64,000 nucleotides of DNA from positions 1 to 64,000 of the forward strand of contig CAVCUL010000004.1 of the NCBI GenBank assembly GCA_963605415.1. Direction: 5' to 3'. The number at the start of each line of letters is the position of its first letter. Position 1 is the stretch's first letter. Position numbers and translations under genes: made by a program. Of the stretch, positions 15,528 to 24,235 are shown in pieces. The notes beneath the pieces are model-generated. The model ran no database searches. It was given only the letters and a program-made list of their open reading frames with translations, and had not been told where the DNA came from. Source of the DNA: CAG-217 sp963605415 (lineage in GTDB: Bacteria; Bacillota; Clostridia; Oscillospirales; Acutalibacteraceae).

Positions 15528-17193
15528 GTTGGTTCATCCTTTCCGTCTCCTCCCGAGTGGGGGTCACAAAAAGCGTTTTATAATCTGTATAGATTACCCG
15601 GCCGGGCTTGGCGCCTGCAGGTTTCTTTACAAATTTGGCCCGGGTATAGTCCACAGGCACATTGGAGGACGCGCGGGCCTTGCTATTATAAGCCGCCAGC
15701 AGCGCCGCATCGTGGAGCGCCACCTCCGACGGCTCGCGCCCGGCGGTGACCAGCACCACATGGCAACCGGGGGTGTCCTGGGTATGGAACCAGTAGTCCT
15801 CCCCTGCCGCCGTCTTTAAGGTCAGCTTGTCATTCATCACATTGTTGCGGCCTACCAAAATGCGAAAGCCGTCCGCCGTTTGGTATTCCAGCGGTTTCAG
15901 CGCCTTGGCAGGCTTTTCCTTGCCCCGGTGGCGCAGATACCCGCCGGCAGTCAGTTCTGCCCGAATGGCAGAAATTTCAGCATCGGTAGAGGAACGGCTC
16001 AGGGCGTCCAGCACACTGTCCAAATACGCCGCCTCCGCTTCTGCCTGAGCAATAAAGCCGGTGAGCTTTTGCTCCGCCACCTGCTTTTTGCGGTAGTCTT
16101 TATAATACTTTTGGGCGTTGGCCGAGGGGCTCAGCGCCGGGTCAGCCGGAATACGCACCACCGTGCCCGGCTCATAATAATTCTCTAAATCGTAAAAGGG
16201 CGCGCCCTTCTCAAGCGCATATTGGTTGGAGGTGATCAAGTCGCCGTAAATACGGTACTTGTCCTTATCCGCACAGTCCAGCAGCTCCTGCCGCCGGTTC
16301 GCCGCCTTGCGCACCGCCCGCTCTTGCAGGGTGGTCAGATGGTGGAACAGATCGGCGCTGCGGCTCTTGATCCGCGCCAGCCGCACCCGCTCGTAAAAGA
16401 AGAAGTCCAGCAGCGCGCTGGGGCTGTCAAAGCTGCGGCATTCCAGCAGATCGCCGTACTGACGAATAGGGGTAAAGGCAAAGTCCTTGGGCACACCGTC
16501 CAACACCACCGTAGGCGACGGCGCCTGCGCAAAGGCGCGCAGCTGCTCCAAGGTCAGCCCGTGCTCCACCTCCCGGCAGATAATGGGCGACACGCCCAGC
16601 AGGGTGTTTTGCACCGCCTTAGCGCCGGTGGCACCGCAGGTTTGCAGCCGGTGGGCAATGGTGTCCAAATCCTCTGTCAAAATATTCAATTTATCCTGGG
16701 GCGGCGGCAAAGTATAGTCCACCCCGGGCAGCAACCGCCGGTTGCCGGTCTCGCCAGTCATACGGCGAATACAGTCTATAATTTTGCCGTTGCCGTCCAG
16801 CAGTAAAATGTTGGCGTAGCGGCTCAAGATCTCGATCACCAGGCGATAGGCCACCCGATCCCCCAGCTCGTTGGTGCCGGTAAAGTGCAACTCCAGCACA
16901 CGCTCCAGGCCGGGCTGGGTCACATCGTCCAGCCGTGCCCCTTGCAGCAGCTTGCGCAGCAGCATGGTAAACATGGGTGGTTTGGCCGGGTTCTCCGGCG
17001 CATACTCTGTAAAGTGCACCCGGGCACTGTCCGGGCGGCAGCTGAGCAGCAGCTTTTTGGCGCCGCTGCGCCCCCGCAGGGTCAGCACGATCTCCTCTCT
17101 GGTGGGCTGGTGGATCTTGTCTACCCGGTCCCCCACCGCACCGTCTTCAATCTCGCGTTGCAGGCAGTGCAAAAAAATACCGTCCAGTGCCAT
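15520..17193 (-). CDS. rqcH: NFACT-family ribosome quality-control factor (RqcH / FbpA-like)
   Basis: 557 residues from ATG 17193; an upstream in-frame start would overlap the nif3 gene and lacks support. RqcH binds stalled 50S subunits and recruits Ala-tRNA to add C-terminal alanine tails. An NFACT-N domain begins MALDGIFLHCLQREIEDG. Helix-hairpin and coiled-coil regions fill the middle (about 270-420). The C-terminal NFACT-R domain contains ILVGRNNVMNDKLT and DYWFHTQDTPGCHVVL. It is also annotated as fibronectin-binding protein A. The partner gene rqcP is in this window at 39431-39676. Confidence 0.93.
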   Translation of the reverse strand: MALDGIFLHCLQREIEDGAVGDRVDKIHQPTREEIVLTLRGRSGAKKLLLSCRPDSARVHFTEYAPENPAKPPMFTMLLRKLLQGARLDDVTQPGLERVLELHFTGTNELGDRVAYRLVIEILSRYANILLLDGNGKIIDCIRRMTGETGNRRLLPGVDYTLPPPQDKLNILTEDLDTIAHRLQTCGATGAKAVQNTLLGVSPIICREVEHGLTLEQLRAFAQAPSPTVVLDGVPKDFAFTPIRQYGDLLECRSFDSPSALLDFFFYERVRLARIKSRSADLFHHLTTLQERAVRKAANRRQELLDCADKDKYRIYGDLITSNQYALEKGAPFYDLENYYEPGTVVRIPADPALSPSANAQKYYKDYRKKQVAEQKLTGFIAQAEAEAAYLDSVLDALSRSSTDAEISAIRAELTAGGYLRHRGKEKPAKALKPLEYQTADGFRILVGRNNVMNDKLTLKTAAGEDYWFHTQDTPGCHVVLVTAGREPSEVALHDAALLAAYNSKARASSNVPVDYTRAKFVKKPAGAKPGRVIYTDYKTLFVTPTREETERMNQLG

Positions 17194-17195
17194 AG

Positions 17196-17942
17196 TTACA
17201 CCGTCAGCACAGGGTTCTTCTGGGGTGCGCAAATGAATTCCACATCCGGGAACGCCTGTTCCAGTCTTTCTTTTAAGGTCATAAAGGCGGCGTACTCGGT
17301 CTCATAATGACCGGCAGCCAGTACCGGGTACTGCGCCTCCGCCGCTTCCAGCAGATCGTGGTAGCGCACCTCGCCGGTGAGATAGCAGTCGGCAAGTTGC
17401 TGCGCCCGGCGCCAAAATTCGCCACCGGCACCGCCGCAAACAGCAACGGTCTCGATCAGTGCCTCCGTGTCCGTATAGCGCAGGCCGTCGCTCTCCATCA
17501 CTTCACCGGCCATAGCGGCAAAATCGTCCACGCTCATCGCTTGGGGCAAGCGGCCAATGGTCAAAAAGCCGTCTTCGCTATGGGTCAGGTCCGTCAGTCC
17601 CAGCAAAGTAGCCATACTGTCGCCAATGCCGCCGGGTGCCTTGTCAAAGCAGGTGTGGGCGCTGATGAGCGCAATGCCGTTTTGCACCAGTTCGCTGACC
17701 GGCGTGCCGGTATAAACCTGCTTTAGCCCGTGGAAGATCAGCGGGTGATGGGTGAGGAGCAGCTCCGCCCCCATACCCACGGCAAAATCCACCACCGGCA
17801 AGGTGGCGTCCAGAGACAGTACGCACCGGCGCACCGGCGCCTCTATATCGCCCACCAAAAAGCCGGAATTGTCCCAGTCCTCCATGGTGTCATAAGGCGC
17901 AATGGTATTGATCCAGTTGTTAATATCTGCAACAGTTGTCAT
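17196..17942 (-). CDS. Nif3-like dinuclear metal-centre protein (YqfO family)
   Basis: 248 residues. Family features: DWDNSGFLVGD (about 22-32), LTHHPLIFHGLK (about 64-75) and the C-terminal AAGHYETEYAA with metal-binding H and E. The family is conserved but biochemically unclear; GTP cyclohydrolase-type labels are weakly supported. This is the short form without the inserted PII-like domain. It overlaps trmK by 4 nt, the usual trmK-nif3 pairing in Firmicutes. Confidence 0.93.
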   Translation of the reverse strand: MTTVADINNWINTIAPYDTMEDWDNSGFLVGDIEAPVRRCVLSLDATLPVVDFAVGMGAELLLTHHPLIFHGLKQVYTGTPVSELVQNGIALISAHTCFDKAPGGIGDSMATLLGLTDLTHSEDGFLTIGRLPQAMSVDDFAAMAGEVMESDGLRYTDTEALIETVAVCGGAGGEFWRRAQQLADCYLTGEVRYHDLLEAAEAQYPVLAAGHYETEYAAFMTLKERLEQAFPDVEFICAPQKNPVLTV

Positions 17943-18571
17943 AATTTTTCCTCAATGGCGCGGATCACCGCCGCCGTATCTGCGCCGCCCTTTTGGCGGT
18001 TTCGCAGGTAGCGGATCAGCTGGTCAAAATAAGCCTTGTCGCTAAAATCCGTGATCCCGGCCAAATACAAGTCCGCCTGAGCATAGTTCTCCGGCGCAGT
18101 GCCGGGAACAGCCAGCAGCACCAAATAGTGGTGCCGCCCCTCCTGTACCACCCGGGCACAGCGGATTCCAAAGCCGTTTGTAAACAAAAATTGCCGCACG
18201 ACCTCCGGATGGGTCATGGGCTGCAGAATCAGTGTTTTTTTATGTACATATGGGCAAGCAGCCAGTATCTCTGCGATCAGCTCACCGCCCATACCGGCCA
18301 GCACCACCGCGTCACACTCGGCGTCGGCAATGTCTGTCAAGCCACTGCAAAGGCGGGTGCGAATTTGGGCGCTCAAGCCCAGTTCTTCTACCAATCGGCG
18401 ACAGGCACCCAGCGGGCCTGGGCGCACATCGGCAGCCACCACACGGGGCGCAATCCCCTGCTGCACCAAATAGGCGCTCACATAGCCGTGGTCGCAGCCA
18501 ATATCCGCCACCGTGCAGCCGGGCGGCACCAGGTCCGCCACAGCCTGCAATCGCGGGGTCAAAGTGATCAT
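17939..18571 (-). CDS. trmK: tRNA (adenine22-N1)-methyltransferase
   Basis: 210 residues. It methylates A22 in the D-loop region of tRNA using SAM. The Rossmann-type motif I VADIGCDHGYVSAYLV is at about 20-35, and the acceptor-site motif VVLAGMGGELIAEIL is at about 88-102. The ATG overlaps the DUF1858 stop as ATGA. Adjacency to nif3 supports the call. Confidence 0.94.
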   Translation of the reverse strand: MITLTPRLQAVADLVPPGCTVADIGCDHGYVSAYLVQQGIAPRVVAADVRPGPLGACRRLVEELGLSAQIRTRLCSGLTDIADAECDAVVLAGMGGELIAEILAACPYVHKKTLILQPMTHPEVVRQFLFTNGFGIRCARVVQEGRHHYLVLLAVPGTAPENYAQADLYLAGITDFSDKAYFDQLIRYLRNRQKGGADTAAVIRAIEEKL

Positions 18572-18768
18572 TTCTGGATCAGGGCGTTGATCTGCTCCAG
18601 CAGATCATCCGTATCTACACCATGAACTGCGCAAGCCTGCTCCACCGTCTCACCGCGAGAGGCGGGGCAACCCAGGCAGTGCATACCCATCTGCAAAAAA
18701 TAAGGGGCTGCATCCGGGCAAATGTCTAAGATCTCGCCGATTACTGTATCTTTTGTAATTTCCGTCAT
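18568..18768 (-). CDS. DUF1858 small redox-disulfide protein
   Basis: 66 residues from ATG 18768, selected because GGAGG lies 7 nt upstream; longer frames to 18840 lack an SD. A helical domain carries an MHCLGCPAS motif (about residue 30) and a second downstream Cys (EQACAV). DUF1858 domains are found alone or joined to hybrid-cluster proteins and are predicted to bind Fe-S or form redox disulfides. The role here is unknown. It is the first gene of the trmK operon and is divergent from the DUF4364 gene. Confidence 0.88.
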   Translation of the reverse strand: MTEITKDTVIGEILDICPDAAPYFLQMGMHCLGCPASRGETVEQACAVHGVDTDDLLEQINALIQK

Positions 18769-18800
18769 TTTGATGTCCTCCGGTATTGTACTTTGCAATC

Positions 18801-18814
18801 TACTATATATAGTA
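18801..18814. promoter_or_regulatory. Palindrome in the divergent DUF1858/DUF4364 promoter region
   Basis: TACTATATATAGTA is a perfect 14-nt palindrome located 33 nt upstream of the DUF1858 start. It could be an operator or simply a symmetric AT-rich promoter element. Confidence 0.4.
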
Positions 18815-18845
18815 TTTACTACTTTGACATCATAACACAAATGAA

Positions 18846-18874
18846 TTGCAAGTTCAAGCCGATTGTGTTAAAAT
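18846..18874 (+). promoter_or_regulatory. Promoter of the DUF4364 gene
   Basis: -35 TTGCAA (18846-18851), a 17-nt spacer and -10 TAAAAT (18869-18874) on plus give a leader of about 45 nt. Confidence 0.65.
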
Positions 18875-18924
18875 AGTCTTCGGTCGAATTACGGCTGGTA
18901 ACAATAGACAAAGCAGGTGATTTT

Positions 18925-19530
18925 ATGCAAAATCTAAATCCTAAGGACGGTGCCTTTAATCCCAATCTGCAATTTGATGCCTTTACGGCTGGTATTGAGG
19001 ACGGCGGCCTGCGCGCGAAAAGTGCCATCTCTGCCATGGTATGCTATATACTTGCCAATATCGAAAAGCCCCTGAGCACTAAAAACATAACAGACGCCCT
19101 GACGGCCGGGCGCATTGCCAATTATTTTGAAATTTGCGACTCCATCGACCGGCTAAAAACTGCAGGTCAAATCCTGGAGGAAAACGATCGACTGTATGCC
19201 ACCCCCCAATGCAAGGCTGCAGTAGAACTGATTGAGAACGACCTGCCCCTGACCATGCGGGAAAAGAGCATTGCCTGCTGTCAGCGAGCGTTGGCCAAAG
19301 AGACCTATCAGCGCGAAAACAGAGTAGAGATTGAGCCTGCTGGCAAAGCCTATCAGGTGACGCTCCATGTAAGTGACATTGACCAGGATTTCATGGCGCT
19401 AAAGCTTTATATGCCCACAAAGGCACAGGCGCAGGCAGTGAAAGAAAAGTTCCAGGCCAATCCGGTGCGGGTCTATGAAGCAGTAATCAGCACCCTGTTT
19501 AGCGAAGAGCAGGATCCACCCATTGACTAA
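18925..19530 (+). CDS. DUF4364 family winged-helix-like protein
   Basis: 201 residues. The N-terminal half (about 35-110) looks like a winged helix (KSAISAMVCYILANIEKPLS, then YFEICDSIDRLKTAG and a short wing), matching the DUF4364 family common in Clostridia. The C-terminal half is an alpha/beta domain of unknown role. The family is often considered a transcriptional regulator, but I know of no characterised member. GCAGGTGA precedes ATG 18925. It is monocistronic and ends at a bidirectional terminator. Confidence 0.8.
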   Translation: MQNLNPKDGAFNPNLQFDAFTAGIEDGGLRAKSAISAMVCYILANIEKPLSTKNITDALTAGRIANYFEICDSIDRLKTAGQILEENDRLYATPQCKAAVELIENDLPLTMREKSIACCQRALAKETYQRENRVEIEPAGKAYQVTLHVSDIDQDFMALKLYMPTKAQAQAVKEKFQANPVRVYEAVISTLFSEEQDPPID

Positions 19531-19582
19531 AAACAAAACAAAATCCGCTGACACCTGCGGCTCGTTTTTCAAAAATAAGCAC

Positions 19583-19618
19583 AAAAAATCCCGTCTGCAA
19601 AATGCAGACGGGATTTTT
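19583..19618. terminator. Bidirectional terminator between DUF4364 and ispH-S1
   Basis: An 11-bp stem TCCCGTCTGCA (19589-19599) pairs with 19603-19613 and is flanked by A5 and T5 runs, so it serves both converging genes. Confidence 0.9.
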
Positions 19619-19626
19619 ATGTTTCA

Positions 19627-21675
19627 TTAGTCCTCGTCGGACAAAGCGGGAATGCCCTCTTCCGGCTTGGGAAGCAGGGTTTTCATGGACAGGCTGACAC
19701 GCTTTTTGTCAAAGTCAACATCCGTGATCTCGCACTTCACTTCGTCGCCAACACTCAGAACATCGCCGGGAGTCTTTACACGGTCCCAGCTGATCTGACT
19801 GATATGAATCAGGCCGTCAATACCGGGGATCACGCTGGCAAAAGCACCAAAGGCGGCCAGACCAACGATCTTGGCATCCACAACAGTGCCCACAGGATAA
19901 TCACGCTTCAGGATCTCCCACGGATTGTCCTCCAACTTCTTGAAGCCAAGAGAAATCTTCTTGTTCTCATCATCCAGTTTCTTGATGGTGACCTCAACAG
20001 TGTCGCCAACCTTAACCACTTCGCTGGGGTGCTTAATGCGGTTCCAGCTCAGCTCACTAATATGAATCATACCGTCAATACCGCCAATGTCTACAAACGC
20101 GCCGTAGCTGGTCAGGGACTTTACGGTACCGGTCAGCTTCTGACCCTCGGACAGGGTAGCCCACAGAGCCTCCTGCTGGGCCTTCTTCTCCTCATTGGCG
20201 ACCACCTTAATGGAGCCAACGGCACGACGACGAGCCGGGTTCAGGTCAATGACCTTAAAGCGAACGGTTGTGCCCTTGAGCACATCCAGCTCCTGACCGC
20301 GGGGTACGCCGGTAAGAGAAGCGGGCACGAACACGCGGGTGCCCTTGGCGGTTACCAGAACGCCGCCCTTAACAACAGCAACAACGGTGCCCTCCAGCAC
20401 CTCGTCGTTCTCGCTGGCTGCAACGATCTCGTCCCAGCCTTTGAATGCGTCCACCAGCTTCTTGGAAAGCTTCAGAACGCCCTCTTCATCGGATGTTTTC
20501 ATGATGACGAGGTCCAGTACATCGCCGATTTTGACAACATCCTCTGCTTTATCCACCGGCTCTGCGGAAAGATCAGCCAGTGCGATCACACCGGTCTGCT
20601 TTCTGCCGGTCACATCAACGAATACCTCGGTGGGTGTGATGTTTACAACAGTGCCCTTTACGACCTTGCTGTTATCATCTTCGCTAAAGGATTCTTCCAG
20701 CATTTCTGCGAATGAGGATGCCTCACCATCAGCAGATGTGTTGACAGCAGCCTCAGCGGCCTGATTCGCATCTGCTGTCTCCACAACTTCTTCAGTAGCG
20801 GCTGAAGTTGTTTCAACTTCCTTTTCTTTAATTTCTTCGGACATGGTTTTGAGTACCTCCTTGATGATTGCCGGCGGCGTAGACGCCCCGGCTGTAACAC
20901 CAACCACCGCATAGGCACCGAGATCCAGGCTGCTCAGCTCCGCCGCCGTTTCGATGAGAAAGGTGGGAGCGTTTGCGGCACACACATCCCGCAACTTACA
21001 GGTGTTTGATGAATGGCGACCTCCGATCACAAGCATAGCGTCGCACTCCCTGGACAGAGCCGCCGCTTCCTCCTGTCTTTCAGAAGTAGCATTGCATATT
21101 GTACTATAAATTTTGGTATTTGTACATACCTTTTTTAGAATTTTCTCAGACTTTTTCCATTCTTTTAGGCTAAATGTGGTCTGAGAAACGCAAATCGTCG
21201 GCTCATTCTGTGAAATTTTGCCACTTTTTAGAATTTCCTGCAATTCCTCAGCATTTTTGAATACATAACTGGCGCCGGGGCAATAGGAACGAATACCCAC
21301 TACCTCCGGGTGGTCTGCGTCCCCGGCAATGAGCACCGTGGTGTCCGGCGACTGGCTGCCTACAATGCGGTGGATCTTCAACACAAAGGGACAGGTGGCG
21401 TCCGTAAAGGGCAAATGGCGCGCCTGCATTTCCTCCACCACGCATTTGTCTACCCCGTGGGTGCGCACCACGATCTGACACCCGGGCGGACAGTCCTCTA
21501 CCCGATCAATGATCTTGACCCCCCGATCCGCCAGATCACCCACCAGCTGGGCATTATGAATAATGGGGCCAAGGGTGCACACCTGCTCCCCTGCCTCCAC
21601 TTTATCATACAACAGTTCTACCGCCCGGTTGACGCCAAAGCAAAAGCCGGCGGTTTTTGCCAGTTTTATTTGCAC
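19627..21675 (-). CDS. ispH: IspH (HMBPP reductase) fused to a multi-S1-domain ribosomal protein S1-like region
   Basis: 682 residues from GTG 21675, chosen for the GGGAGG 10 nt upstream and for the IspH-like opening QIKLAKTAGFCFGV; a GTG at 21693 is an alternative. Residues 1-280 are IspH, the last MEP-pathway step making IPP and DMAPP. The three [4Fe-4S] cysteines are present (AGFCFGV, DATCPFV, TICNATS), as are the HGV and TxxQT-like SQTTFS motifs. An acidic linker (about 285-335) joins four S1 RNA-binding domains (about 345-665). The fusion is known in Clostridia. It overlaps plsC by 10 nt in the usual cmk-plsC-ispH-S1 order. Confidence 0.96.
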   Translation of the reverse strand: MQIKLAKTAGFCFGVNRAVELLYDKVEAGEQVCTLGPIIHNAQLVGDLADRGVKIIDRVEDCPPGCQIVVRTHGVDKCVVEEMQARHLPFTDATCPFVLKIHRIVGSQSPDTTVLIAGDADHPEVVGIRSYCPGASYVFKNAEELQEILKSGKISQNEPTICVSQTTFSLKEWKKSEKILKKVCTNTKIYSTICNATSERQEEAAALSRECDAMLVIGGRHSSNTCKLRDVCAANAPTFLIETAAELSSLDLGAYAVVGVTAGASTPPAIIKEVLKTMSEEIKEKEVETTSAATEEVVETADANQAAEAAVNTSADGEASSFAEMLEESFSEDDNSKVVKGTVVNITPTEVFVDVTGRKQTGVIALADLSAEPVDKAEDVVKIGDVLDLVIMKTSDEEGVLKLSKKLVDAFKGWDEIVAASENDEVLEGTVVAVVKGGVLVTAKGTRVFVPASLTGVPRGQELDVLKGTTVRFKVIDLNPARRRAVGSIKVVANEEKKAQQEALWATLSEGQKLTGTVKSLTSYGAFVDIGGIDGMIHISELSWNRIKHPSEVVKVGDTVEVTIKKLDDENKKISLGFKKLEDNPWEILKRDYPVGTVVDAKIVGLAAFGAFASVIPGIDGLIHISQISWDRVKTPGDVLSVGDEVKCEITDVDFDKKRVSLSMKTLLPKPEEGIPALSDED

Positions 21676-22322
21676 GCTCTTTCGTCCTCCCACAGGGCGG
21701 TAATGGCATCCATCACCTTACCGGCAGCATCCTTAATATCGTGCGGACCCAGCTCCTCCCGATCCAGTCCCAGGTCTGCCTGGGTCAACAACTTGCCGTA
21801 GCGCACGGTCACCGGCTTGCCGGCTTTAATCTTCCCGTCGCAGCAAATGGCGACCGGCAGCACATCGGCGCCGGTGGCCTTGGCGATTACCGCCACCCCG
21901 GCCTTGGCCTTTTGGGGCACACCGTCCTTATCCTTAATGCGGCGACCCTCCGGGCAAATGGCCATCACATGATTTTCCTCTACGATCTTCACGCCGTAGT
22001 CAATGGCGGAGGTATCGCCCTTGCCCCGGCGCACCGGAAAGGCGTACATCCGGGTCAAAAACCAGGCGGAAATAGGGTTCTGAAACAGCTCCACCTTAGC
22101 CATAAAGTGCAGGGGCGGCACCTCCTTGGGCAGCGCCACAAACACCGGGTCAAAGGCACAGGTGTGATTGATGGCAACAATATAATTGCTGCGGCCTTTA
22201 GGAATGTTCTCCAGCCCCTTAAAGCGCATTTTGTACACCAGCTTTACCAACGGGCGGAACACGGCCTTGATAAAGCCGTAGGTCTTGTAATGTTTTACCT
22301 GGGTGTAGTCAAATTCTTTCAT
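21666..22322 (-). CDS. plsC: 1-acyl-sn-glycerol-3-phosphate acyltransferase
   Basis: 218 residues. It acylates lysophosphatidic acid at the membrane to make phosphatidic acid. The acyltransferase HX4D motif is NHTCAFDP (about residue 50) and the substrate-binding motif is PEGRR (about 124). ATG 22322 has GGGAG upstream and overlaps the cmk stop by 4 nt. Confidence 0.94.
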   Translation of the reverse strand: MKEFDYTQVKHYKTYGFIKAVFRPLVKLVYKMRFKGLENIPKGRSNYIVAINHTCAFDPVFVALPKEVPPLHFMAKVELFQNPISAWFLTRMYAFPVRRGKGDTSAIDYGVKIVEENHVMAICPEGRRIKDKDGVPQKAKAGVAVIAKATGADVLPVAICCDGKIKAGKPVTVRYGKLLTQADLGLDREELGPHDIKDAAGKVMDAITALWEDERACK

Positions 22323-22984
22323 TTTGTATGCTCCCGAATGATAGTGATGATCAGGTCAATGGACTGCTGCAAGTCCAGCTCCGAGGTATCTGCCATAATG
22401 CTGTCGGCAGAGGGTTTCAACGGGGCGATCTCTCGATGGCTGTCCTGGTAGTCCCGGCGGTTCACATCCGCCAGCACATCCTCATAGGTCACCGTCTGGC
22501 CCTTTTCCGCCAGTTCCTTGTACCGTCGACGAGCGCGACACTCCGGCGTAGCGGACAAAAAGATCTTTACCTGGGCATTTGGCAGTACCACGGTGGCAAT
22601 ATCCCGCCCGTCCATAATCACATTATTTTTCTCAGCCAGATCTCTCTGTAAATCCAGCAGGAACGCCCGCACCGCAGGCACGGCGCTGACCTTGGACGCG
22701 CCCATACTGATCTCCGGCGTGCGGATCAGATCAGAAACATCTTCCCCGTTCAGGTATACATGCTGGCTGCCGTCTACAAACTTCAATTCCACTTGCAAAT
22801 CGGGCAGCAAGGCAGCAATGGCGTCGTCCGACTCCAGGGCACCGGCGCGCACCGCACCCAGCGCCACCGTGCGATACAGCGCACCGGTATCTACATAAAT
22901 ATAACCCAGCGCCTTGGCTGCCGCCTTGGCGATGGTGGACTTGCCTGCACCGGCAGGTCCGTCAATGGCAACATTGATCATCAT
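22319..22984 (-). CDS. cmk: Cytidylate kinase
   Basis: 221 residues. It phosphorylates CMP and dCMP. The P-loop GPAGAGKST is at about 9-17, followed by YVDTGALYRTVAL and the DGRDIATVV motif near 125. GGGGGATC precedes ATG 22984. It is in an operon between the flavoprotein gene and plsC. Confidence 0.97.
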   Translation of the reverse strand: MMINVAIDGPAGAGKSTIAKAAAKALGYIYVDTGALYRTVALGAVRAGALESDDAIAALLPDLQVELKFVDGSQHVYLNGEDVSDLIRTPEISMGASKVSAVPAVRAFLLDLQRDLAEKNNVIMDGRDIATVVLPNAQVKIFLSATPECRARRRYKELAEKGQTVTYEDVLADVNRRDYQDSHREIAPLKPSADSIMADTSELDLQQSIDLIITIIREHTK

Positions 22985-23002
22985 AAGATCCCCCTTTAAG
23001 AA

Positions 23003-24235
23003 TTACAGGTTTTGGCCGCAAAGCGTGCCGGTGGAAAATGCGATCTGCAAATTGAACCCGCCGGTATAACCGTCCACATCCAGCACCTCGCCGGCAAAGT
23101 ACAAATTCTCCACCAGCTTGGAGCCCATGGTCTTTGGCGACACCTGGCGCACATCCACGCCCCCGGCGGTAACAATGGCCTCCTCCACCGGGCGAAAGCC
23201 GGTGATATGCACGGTAAAGTCCTTCATCAGCCGCACCAGCGCATGGCGCTCCTCCCGGCTGATCTGATTGACCTTCTTGCCCGGTTCCAGCCCGCTGCGG
23301 CGCACGAAAACCGGGATCAGCTTTCTGGGCAGCAGACCGCCCAGGGCGTTGATCAGATCTTTATTTTGCAAAGCGGCAAAGTCCCGCTGCACCCGCCGAT
23401 CCAGCACATCAAAGGCCAGCGCGGGCTTTAGGTCGATATGCAGATTATACACCCCCCGCTCCGGCTGTGTCAAATGGCTGGAGGCAGAGAGCACCACCGG
23501 CCCGCTGACGCCGTAATGGGTAAACAGCATTTCGCCAAAATCCGTATAGACTTCCTTGTCCCCTTGGGTCACCCGAATTTCAATATTCCGCAGGCTCAGC
23601 CCTTGCAGTTCCGGGATAAAATTATTGTCGCACACCAGGGGCACCAGCGCCGGGCAAATGGGCATAATGGTGTGGCCGCACTGACGGGCAAAGGTATAGC
23701 CGTCGCCGGTAGAGCCGGTGGCCGGATAACTGCACCCGCCGGTACAAACCGCCACGCTGTCGCAGGTCAAGCGGCGGCCGTCAGTCAAGTGCACCGCCTG
23801 TACCCGCCGTCCGTCGTCGGTCAGTTCCAGCCGCTCCACCGTCTCTTGCAGGAACTGTACACCGGCGTGCTTGGCCCGGCGCACCAGGGCGTCTACTATA
23901 TCCGTTGCGTTATCCGACACCGGGAACACCCGCTCCCCCCGCTCGATCTTGGTGGGCACGCCCAAATCCTCGATCAAAGCGATGGTGTCATAAGGCATAA
24001 AATTAGAAAAGGCGGAATACAAAAACCGCGGGTTGGTGGGGATATGCTCCAGCAGCCCTTGCAGGTCAAAGGTGGCATTGGTCACATTGCACCGTCCTTT
24101 ACCGGTAATGCGCAGCTTGCGCCCAGGGCGCTCCATTTTTTCGATCAGCAGCACCCGGCTGCCCCTCTCGGCACATACCGCCGCAGCAGTCAGTCCGGCA
24201 GCACCGGCGCCGATGACAATTTTCGGTTCACTCAT
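23003..24235 (-). CDS. HI0933/BaiN-family NAD(P)/FAD-dependent oxidoreductase
   Basis: 410 residues. An N-terminal FAD-binding GAGAAGLTAAAVCAERG is at 8-24, the family motif GRKLRITGKGRCNVTN at about 48-63, and a C-terminal GGVDVRQVSPKTMGSKLVENLYFAGEVLDVDG-like segment binds FAD. The family includes BaiN, proposed for bile-acid dehydroxylation, but most members are uncharacterised housekeeping flavoproteins. The ATG overlaps the ABC-F stop by 4 nt. Confidence 0.92.
   Translation of the reverse strand: MSEPKIVIGAGAAGLTAAAVCAERGSRVLLIEKMERPGRKLRITGKGRCNVTNATFDLQGLLEHIPTNPRFLYSAFSNFMPYDTIALIEDLGVPTKIERGERVFPVSDNATDIVDALVRRAKHAGVQFLQETVERLELTDDGRRVQAVHLTDGRRLTCDSVAVCTGGCSYPATGSTGDGYTFARQCGHTIMPICPALVPLVCDNNFIPELQGLSLRNIEIRVTQGDKEVYTDFGEMLFTHYGVSGPVVLSASSHLTQPERGVYNLHIDLKPALAFDVLDRRVQRDFAALQNKDLINALGGLLPRKLIPVFVRRSGLEPGKKVNQISREERHALVRLMKDFTVHITGFRPVEEAIVTAGGVDVRQVSPKTMGSKLVENLYFAGEVLDVDGYTGGFNLQIAFSTGTLCGQNL

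Noticed and set aside
23003..24235. Bile-acid dehydroxylation enzyme BaiN
   Set aside because: The family match is clear but the gene sits in a housekeeping operon, and no other bai genes are present, so a specific bile-acid role is not supported.
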